Below, piece by piece: positions 57,392 through 64,000 of a stretch of 64,000 bases of DNA. Both the position numbers and the translations under genes were made by a program. Below the pieces are notes generated by a model, which saw only the letters and a list, made by a program, of their open reading frames with translations, did no database searches and was not told where the DNA came from. Positions within the stretch are counted from its first letter, which is position 1, and each line of letters starts with the position of its first letter. This DNA is from Lates calcarifer (lineage: Eukaryota > Chordata > Actinopteri > Centropomidae): positions 1,937,565 through 2,001,564 of the forward strand of contig NC_066838.1 of the NCBI RefSeq assembly GCF_001640805.2, given 5' to 3'.

Positions 57392-60084
57392 CATGTAACA
57401 CATTTTAAGCCATCCTCTCTTGGACCTCAGTGCTATTTCTGTAATGAACTGTCAGTCGCTGAACTTCAAGTTGAGCCAAATTAACAGTCTGAATGGGACT
57501 TTGTACAACACACCCAGAATGCAGCCAGCAGTCAACAATTAGATGGCCCATGCTGTGTGTGTGTGTGTGTGTGTATAGCAGGTACTGAGGCATATCTATG
57601 ATGCTGTAAAGCTGAGAGTTCTGGGTGGAGTACTCAGGGCACTGCAATGGTTTGCTCCATTATCAAGGGCAGAAAATAACATTCATGCGGCTGCCAACTA
57701 TGTTTTTACTATCACAGACGGCTGCTGAGGTCTCAAGACAAGGCTCAAAGTTCAGTAGCACTACTATATGGAAACACACACACACACACACACACAGACT
57801 CGCAGAGCAAACAAAGCCCAGTCAAAGCAGGGTTAACACAGTCATAGCAGCTTGTAGATTGTGTCTGGCTATCTGTTTATGACTGTCAGAGGCAGTGGTA
57901 GTCATGAGTTTGTTATTTCTTTCAAAACACTATCCCTGTTTGTCACAGTCTCTGCTTTAAACCTCATTTGCACTGGAGCGTAATTACCTGAGGACCTCAT
58001 GTGATGGAAGAATTTCACTACACACTCACAGAAAACCAAGTCTCAGTTTCAACTCAAATTTTGGACCAAATCCCCAACAATCATTGCTGGATACTCTAAG
58101 ATGTAACATCCACTTTGCTTCCAGAACAGCTAATCAATACGAGGATGAGAGTCACCATAACAGCTATCAAAACTCTACCAAAAAAAAAAAAAACATGTCA
58201 AACTAATGGCAACGCAAACAAACAAAACTTATTCACACATTACAGAGATGCTGATTGATATGACCTTAATAGATTTTCCCACAGTACTTGGTGGATGTAA
58301 GATGCATCATTTGTAGGGCTGGGTATAGCATTCAAGGACTGCAAAATGCTTGCAAAGACGAGTATTTGCACAGCCATCATGGCTGAGTACATGAGGAAGA
58401 GGAATGAAGGGAAACTGACCACGTGGGGCTTTTTCAGCTCAAATGGAAAACTTCCTTCCTCTGTTTTTCTCCGGCTTATTCACCGGGTTTTATTTGTAAC
58501 CTCCGATTCTGGCAGCTCCTCCACTTGGACCCTGCCTGTAGGGCTGCAAGCAGGCCCCCCTGGCTGGGACACTGCTGTTAGTTTTGTTTTTGGAGGTATT
58601 TTTTTGCCGCTCGGGGTATATCTTTGTGAGGGCAGAGCACAAAGAGGCCCTTTGGTTCAGTGCAGGGTGCTGGGCAGCCTCAAAATCGAGCTGGCTGGCT
58701 AGCACATACTGGCGCTTTCCACTCCAGAGCCGGACATTTTGTTCCACTGTTGAACTCTGGGAGAGGCTGAGTGACTGAAAGCGAGACATAGGGAGAAAGA
58801 GAGAGTGAGAGGCTTCACTCTGAAGCCAAATCACATGGTTTCCAGTGGTGACAGAGGAGGGCTAGAAGTGAGGGAAGTGGGTCTAGAGTTTGGCTTGACA
58901 GATAAAGGTTTTGGAAAGCTAATACTGTAGACATGCTTCCTTTAACCATTATTTTCCGATATTCAGTATCTTTCAATTTAATACAATTTAGTTTTGTTAC
59001 TATCTGGGTCTTTTTAATTCCTGTCAGTCTTGAAAATACTGTACTCATTTCTCAATGCACTTGTGACTGACTGTCTAAGCTTTCCTGAAGGCAATCAGAG
59101 ATATGAGCCCCTTTGGTCATAGCCAGGTTGAGAAGAAAAAGGCAATAACGCAACAATGTAAAAAGATACCCAACAGTAAGAAGACACTGCGGGACAGACA
59201 TTCTGCTGAAGACAATGTAGACATTTGGGTCTGTTACATCAGGACTGCTAAGATGCTTCCGACAGCAGGGTGGAGGCGCCACAGGAAGCTGGTGTGGTGT
59301 CGAAACCAGAAGTCTAAGTTGCTGCCTGCCACGGCTCTGCGGTAGAAGTTCAGACTGACAGTCTGCAAGGTTGTTGTGGCTGACAGCCGACATGCTTCTC
59401 ACCCTGGCTGTACTCAGAAAAAGGGAAGTAGGAGGGATTGCAGTGCAGCAGGTGAACATGTGACACTGCATGGGTTCACTTGCTCAGTGTTCAGTTGTGT
59501 GTACATGTACTGTGTTCATTTTGTACAAAAAGGCCCATCCCTGGGCTTCTGGCTGTTGTCCACTAACAGTCACCCCATATGGGTCACATGATGAAGTGGG
59601 AGGGGGCTTCCATTGGAGCAAACTCTGGTATCAGCAACCTCTCTGACCCCCTGTGATGAACTGTAGGCCAGACAAGGAACAACAGAAAACATTTACACAC
59701 ACAGAGATGGTCCCTTGTCGAGATGACTTAGACAAATATATGGAGTCAACAACTGTTGTGTTCTGGTTTGAAGGTTTTTGAGTTCTAGACCTGACATTAA
59801 ATTTTTTCCACTTAATTGTTAACTTCTTATTTTGGGTTTATTTTTATTCAAATGTGCTTGATATCAGGTCAAATCTTCAAATTATGATATTGCAATCTCA
59901 GTCCAAAAACAGTATTTGCTTTCAAAAACAAACAAACAAAAAAAAAAAAACATAAATAGCAGCTAAACAAGCGAGGATTAAATTGAGTTTGGTCAAAGCT
60001 GTGGGCTGAGAGGAAAGAGAGTTCTATGTCGTTTCCTGTCCTCCATCTCATCCCTCTCTCTCTTTCCCTTTATCTCACTCCGAG

Positions 60085-60500
60085 CCAGGTTGGTTTCTCC
60101 TCTGGCAGAGGGAAGGCTAATGGACACATTAGCTGCCGGCTTGTCCCTCCGCGGCGATTAGGTGGCTGTGAGGTCATCCCTTCACTTCTGCTCCCATCCA
60201 CATTAGGGATCTATCATTTCATTACTGCTGTTTGGGGGGGGGGGGGGGGCAAGGCATCCATCATCCCTCCTTCAATTCATCTATCCATTTCACTGCTACT
60301 TCTTCACGGTGCCAAAATCAAACACAGAGGAGAAATTAACAAACGGCGGCGAGAATAAAAGATTTTACTGGATGATTTAGCATGAGGCTGAGACAAGATA
60401 ACAAGGGTGACAATGAAACTAGTGAGTGCTAATTCTCATTATTTTACATCATCTAATTGAAATCATTTAAATTTGACTGAATTATGGTGAAATTGGATAT
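60085..60500. promoter_or_regulatory. Candidate conserved non-coding block, split by a G16 run
   Basis: It contains GGCTAATGGACACATTAGC (an inverted GCTAAT/ATTAGC pair), CGCGGCGATTAGG, CACATTAGGG, GAGAAATTAACAAACGGCGGCG, GAGTGCTAATTCTCATTATT and CATCTAATTGAAATCATTTAAATTTG. A G16 homopolymer sits at 60234-60249. Dense ATTA cores and the absence of repeats suggest a developmental enhancer, by inference. The right boundary is set by an L2 LINE starting about 60505. Confidence 0.35.
60234..60249. repeat. G16 homopolymer
   Basis: Sixteen consecutive G. Length may be inaccurate in the assembly. Confidence 0.9.
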
Positions 60501-60504
60501 TTCT

Positions 60505-61028
60505 TATTTTGTGGGACACATGGTCCGATTATCCGCTCACATGATTTTTCTCATCACTGCTATGCTGATAATGTCGAGCCCTACCTGTTCCACCTGCCAG
60601 ACAACCTGATAGTCTGAGCATGAATCTCAGCCTCAGTGATATCTCAAAATGGATAATGGAAGGCCACCTTCAACGCAATCTCTCTGATTTCAGAACTCCT
60701 GGTGATTCCAGTCAGTCCCTCTGTTCAGCACAGTATTAGTGGAGTGGGTTACCAAGATAGTTTCTGTCTTCAAAAATCGCTTGAAGACCTACCTCTTCCA
60801 AGAGCACTGTCTCGGTTAATATGCTCTTTCTCTTTCTTGTTTCTTCTAGCTCTCTCTTGCTATGTATCTAAATATTACGTTATGCACCTAAGAGTTTTAT
60901 GGCACTTTGTGTCAGATGGAATGTGGAACTGAGTGTTGAAACACAAACTTTGCCTTGATATACTGTGGCTTGAACTGTACCTCAATTGAAGTGTCTGCCC
61001 AGTGAATAAATGCAAATGTAAATGTAAG
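60505..61028 (+). mobile_element. L2-clade LINE remnant (end of reverse transcriptase plus 3' tail)
   Basis: A broken plus-strand frame still reads IIRSHDFSHHCYADN around 60530-60572, matching the LINE CYADD catalytic box with the second Asp changed to Asn. Frame-shifted pieces follow: WIMEGHLQRNLS, then ELLVIPVSPSVQHSISG-like (written with a stop or shift before it), then SVFKNRLKTYLFQEHCLG and a stop at 60817-60819. Between the last two pieces a large part of the coding end is missing. The 3' end AAGTGTCTGCCCAGTGAATA followed by AATGCAAATGTAAATGTAAG resembles the L2/UnaL2-type tail with TGTAA repeats. Dead copy with no intact protein. Confidence 0.8.
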
Positions 61029-61231
61029 TCCTTTCAAGATCTCCTTGAACCATCTCAAAGAACCCCAGAACCTCACTGACAACGCTGATGTTAAAAGTGT
61101 GTAAGATCACTGAATTGACACTATTCGTTTGATTAATTTGGATACTGACAGCTGACAGTCCCTCATTGGATAATGTGAAGGACATCTAGGGCTTTGCGAC
61201 CTTTCTCTTTCATTTTAAGGCTTAGAAACAG

Positions 61232-61276
61232 AATTTGATCCTGTTATTGTACGATGCTCTGAATAAAAGCCTCTCT
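61232..61276 (+). mobile_element. L2/SINE-type 3' tail fragment
   Basis: TTATTGTACGATGCTCTGAA followed by TAAAAGCCTCTCTTA resembles the conserved tail stem-loop of teleost L2 LINEs and their SINEs (TTGTACGTCGCTCTGGATAA, AAGCGTCTGCTAA). It is short and lacks a body. Confidence 0.5.
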
Positions 61277-61305
61277 TACATGCATACAGTGTGAAATCAT
61301 ACCAG

Positions 61306-61308
61306 GTG

Positions 61309-61339
<31 letters not shown>

Positions 61340-61342
61340 GTG
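61306..61342. repeat. (TG)n microsatellite
   Basis: A TG array with TATG units at its end, 30 bp downstream of the L2-type tail fragment. Confidence 0.95.
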
Positions 61343-61575
61343 AGGGAGGGAAGAGAGAGGGAAAAAACATGTGTGCATTCTCAGCTGTGGGTGTGTGTCT
61401 GCTGGACCTGAGATGTATTGATTGCTGCAGGAAGTGGAATCTGATGTTTCACAGTGCTTCCTGAGCTGGATGGCTTCACCACGGATGGTGAAAGCAGTGA
61501 GAGGTGGGGGTCTGGTGGGGTAGAGGAAGGGGTTTGACACAGGGGAAGTTATCAGTTCAAGAAAACATGAAAGGT

Positions 61576-61613
61576 TGAGAGAGAGAGAGAGAGAGAGTGA
61601 GAGAGAGAGAGAG
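61576..61613. repeat. (GA)n microsatellite
   Basis: A GA array with one GTGA interruption. Confidence 0.95.
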
Positions 61614-62636
61614 TAAAAAGACAGAGAGACATAACACCTCTGGCTCTGTCCTTGAGCCAAGACTAAACACTGCCTCCCGTCTCAGCTACTTCTCAAAACA
61701 CAGACTTTGCTCTGTGGAAAATCAAGCAAACCCTCAGCGTTCTTCTCTGTCTCGGACCTACTGTCTACCACGATATAAAGAGATAGTGTCCAAATGTAGA
61801 TAAGAGCAACCGCAGCACACACCTCAACCTGGCTTTTAAAAGCAAATGCATCTGGGCCGACCACTTGTGATTGGATCTAACCTCCTTGTTCACATCTGAT
61901 TATATCTATGACAAAATGAAACCACTTCTAAAAGAGGGAGAAAATACACATTTACACTTGGCTATGCTGCCAGAGGAGGATGTGGCAACAAATGTCCCAG
62001 ATTTTCGTAGTATGCCAATCAACTCTCATCAAGTGTGGATGGGAGAATTATTGTACTATAGAAACTGTTATTATAATGTGAACATAAAGATTATTTTCAG
62101 TCTAATGTAATGTAGATGATAGTGGACTACAGTACTGTCTTTTTGACACATTATTAAATCAGTTTATTGAGGGGTACGTTTGCATTGAAGCTGACATATC
62201 AGCATCAAATCAAATAAAATCAAATCAATATTTTCTCTCAAAGAAAAATATGCAAAGCTCTTAGTAAAAACAAACATCTGGGTGTTAATAAAACTGATAA
62301 ACAGAGATGGTGGTGGTCTTAACCCTATAGGACAGAGGCTAGAGGCAGTCTCAGTCCTAGAAAGTGGCTCTATTTGGGAGACATGCATCATTGCGATAAT
62401 GCTAGCGGGAAAAATGTGACTGCTATGCAAACCACAAGAGCTCACGCACAAGGACACACACACACACACATCTGGCTTAATCCTCTGCAGAGCCATACAG
62501 ACAACCAGCAGCCATGCCTGGGTAGAGAGAATTGAGGAGTGTGAGGCAGGGGGGAGAAGTGGAGTGGGAGTGGAGGTGGTGTGGCAAGGTTCAGCTGCAG
62601 CCCTGACCTCTGTGTGTGTGCACGCATGTAGGGGTG

Positions 62637-62671
<35 letters not shown>

Positions 62672-62678
62672 TGTGTGA
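62637..62678. repeat. (GT)n microsatellite
   Basis: A GT array with one TATG interruption. Confidence 0.95.
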
Positions 62679-63129
62679 GAAGATAATTAAACAGGGCAGA
62701 CAGATGAGCCCAGTGAGAAAGCCAGAGGTCACGTGGGATAAGTCAGCTTGTTCAACCCCCCTCCCCATGCAGGCACGTACACTGACGGCAGACATATATA
62801 AACGGCCAGGAACTCTATATAAACAGATGTCCTACTGCTCAAAATAGCCTTGGCAGTGTTTCTTTGAAGGAAGACGCTGAGAATAATGTCTTTGTGCTCT
62901 CTGTGGCTCGGAGGTGGTTACATGCTCCACACATTACCTTGTCTTAGAGATCTACAATTACATTAATTATAATCCATGGGCTTCAAGGGGTCTATTGTCT
63001 GCTCTGCTGGAGTAGGAGTGTATGTGCATGTGTGTGGGATGTGAAATCAATTGCTTGATTTTGGGAGGGTGGGGGATGGGGGATAGTCTGAGCCTGGTGA
63101 AGGCTCAGACTGAGACCTGAGAAGCAGGC

Positions 63130-63255
63130 GTCCGTGCCAGGAGGAGGGATCCCCTTTCAGCATATTGTTTTATTTAGCATCTGCATGGCCGCTTCATTTG
63201 CCAGAGTGCAGCTGGGATGGATTAATTCAGGAGATTGGTGACTTGGAGGGGAGGA
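63130..63255. promoter_or_regulatory. Candidate conserved non-coding block
   Basis: Repeat-free sequence with CCTTTCAGCATATTGTTTTA, TTTAGCATCTGCATGGCCGC, TTCATTTGCCAGAGTGCAGC and GGATGGATTAATTCAGGAG. A mix of forkhead-, E-box- and homeodomain-like words. Inference only. Confidence 0.22.
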
Positions 63256-64000
63256 ATGGCCCAGCTAGTCTGGAGGAAGGATGTTAACCACATTATAAGC
63301 CTTTGTTTCCAACACTTCATTCCTGAGGAGTAAACTGAGCCTACTGAGCCCTACCCCTTCACTGCCTCTACCAAGAGGCCCTAGTTTGCTCAAACACACA
63401 CATACGCCTTCCACCTCGACTTCCTGACAAGCTGCAGCTGAGGTGTGGCTGCAGTTCACCGAATTTGTTTCTGTTTCTGTCCAGGCAGCCTAAATGAAAA
63501 CCATTGAGTTCTGCTCTGCCAGTCTAAACTTTTCTCCCCCAGCTGGGTTTAACCGTGCTCTCCAGTCTGCAATAACTGACTGCAACCAGCCTGAACCTGC
63601 CCTTCACCAACTGGTTTCACTTCAAACCCAATGATCTCACCCTCAAAGCTTCCTAAATGTTACACTGACACCACAAACACCAAATCTTCTTTCAGTTGTA
63701 TCGTTTGACTGTGGCACACCTGGCCCCACAGCACTTCTTAATGACTGTTGTGATAAACAGAGAAAGGTAATAATGGGCAATCAAAGTTCAAGACAGAGTT
63801 GCTTTGTTGGATCAATAGGGCAGGTCGATCCACCTTCTGATTAATCCAGTTTAAGATTAACCCGTCCTACCTTAACATAACTAAAAGAACCTACTATGAG
63901 TCAGGGCAGACTAAACAAGAGTAAAGATCAGAAGTGTTTATAATGCCAGGAAGATACACCTTTTCTGAGAAAAGACGTGCACAAAATGGCACTGAGTCTA

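Larger units (their letters stand above)
12989..64000 (-). other. ski intron 1 (3' part, at least 51 kb)
   Basis: Everything upstream of exon 2 to the window edge lacks a coding exon. In particular, no open frame with the SKI/SNO/DAC signature of exon 1, expected to be close to 1 kb of uninterrupted coding sequence, was found on the minus strand. Vertebrate SKI has a very long first intron, so this stretch is read as its 3' part. It contains microsatellites, transposon remnants and repeat-poor candidate regulatory blocks listed separately. A nested non-coding RNA gene cannot be excluded. Subregions without an entry showed nothing recognisable beyond A/T-rich or purine-rich unique sequence. 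Confidence 0.75.

Noticed and set aside
58313..58350. AGGGCTGGGTATAGCATTCAA, resembling the start of a GGGCTGGGTATCG repeat
   Set aside because: The match ends after about 25 bases and no further family motifs follow.
12989..64000. Search for ski exon 1 (SKI/SNO/DAC and SAND-like domains)
   Set aside because: No minus-strand frame of adequate length or with the expected Cys/His-rich SKI signature was found, so exon 1 is placed outside the window.

Overview
The window is vertebrate, and most likely from a percomorph teleost fish. The reasons are split coding exons with GT/AG splice sites, very abundant long (CA)n and (TG)n microsatellites, and interspersed repeats of families familiar from spiny-rayed fish: hAT-like and TTAA-flanked MITEs, an L2 LINE with a TGTAA-type tail, and retroposon tails ending in a GGCGCTATATAAATAAA-like motif. 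No bacterial operons, CRISPR arrays, rRNA or tRNA genes were seen.

One protein gene is supported, on the minus strand: ski, the SKI proto-oncogene, a TGF-beta/SMAD transcriptional co-repressor. Six coding exons, corresponding to human exons 2-7, lie at 12988-12872, 11905-11790, 11267-10969, 10828-10491, 8748-8518 and 6447-6261. Their phases join without conflict and would encode about 428 residues. This is the part of SKI downstream of the SKI/SNO/DAC and SAND-like domains, and it ends in the C-terminal coiled coil. The large first exon with the N-terminal domains is not in the window and must lie beyond 64000.

Layout: 1-2500 is probably intergenic sequence with two repeat fragments. About 2500-6260 is the probable ski 3' UTR. 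6261-12988 holds exons 7 to 2 and their introns. 12989-64000 is best read as more than 51 kb of ski intron 1. That intron contains microsatellites, decayed transposons and several repeat-poor stretches rich in homeodomain-type motifs, which are candidate enhancers.

The most notable observation is a one-base insertion in the last ski exon, an extra C at 6386/6387 on the plus strand. It breaks a coiled-coil frame that is otherwise perfectly recognisable. It is either an assembly error or a real C-terminal truncation allele. Secondary observations are inverted TTTGATCA motifs at 42608-42637, two paired GATTACC/GGTAATC inverted repeats about 9.4 kb apart, a degraded L2 LINE, and strongly Z-DNA-prone repeats. 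No previously undescribed gene system could be supported.
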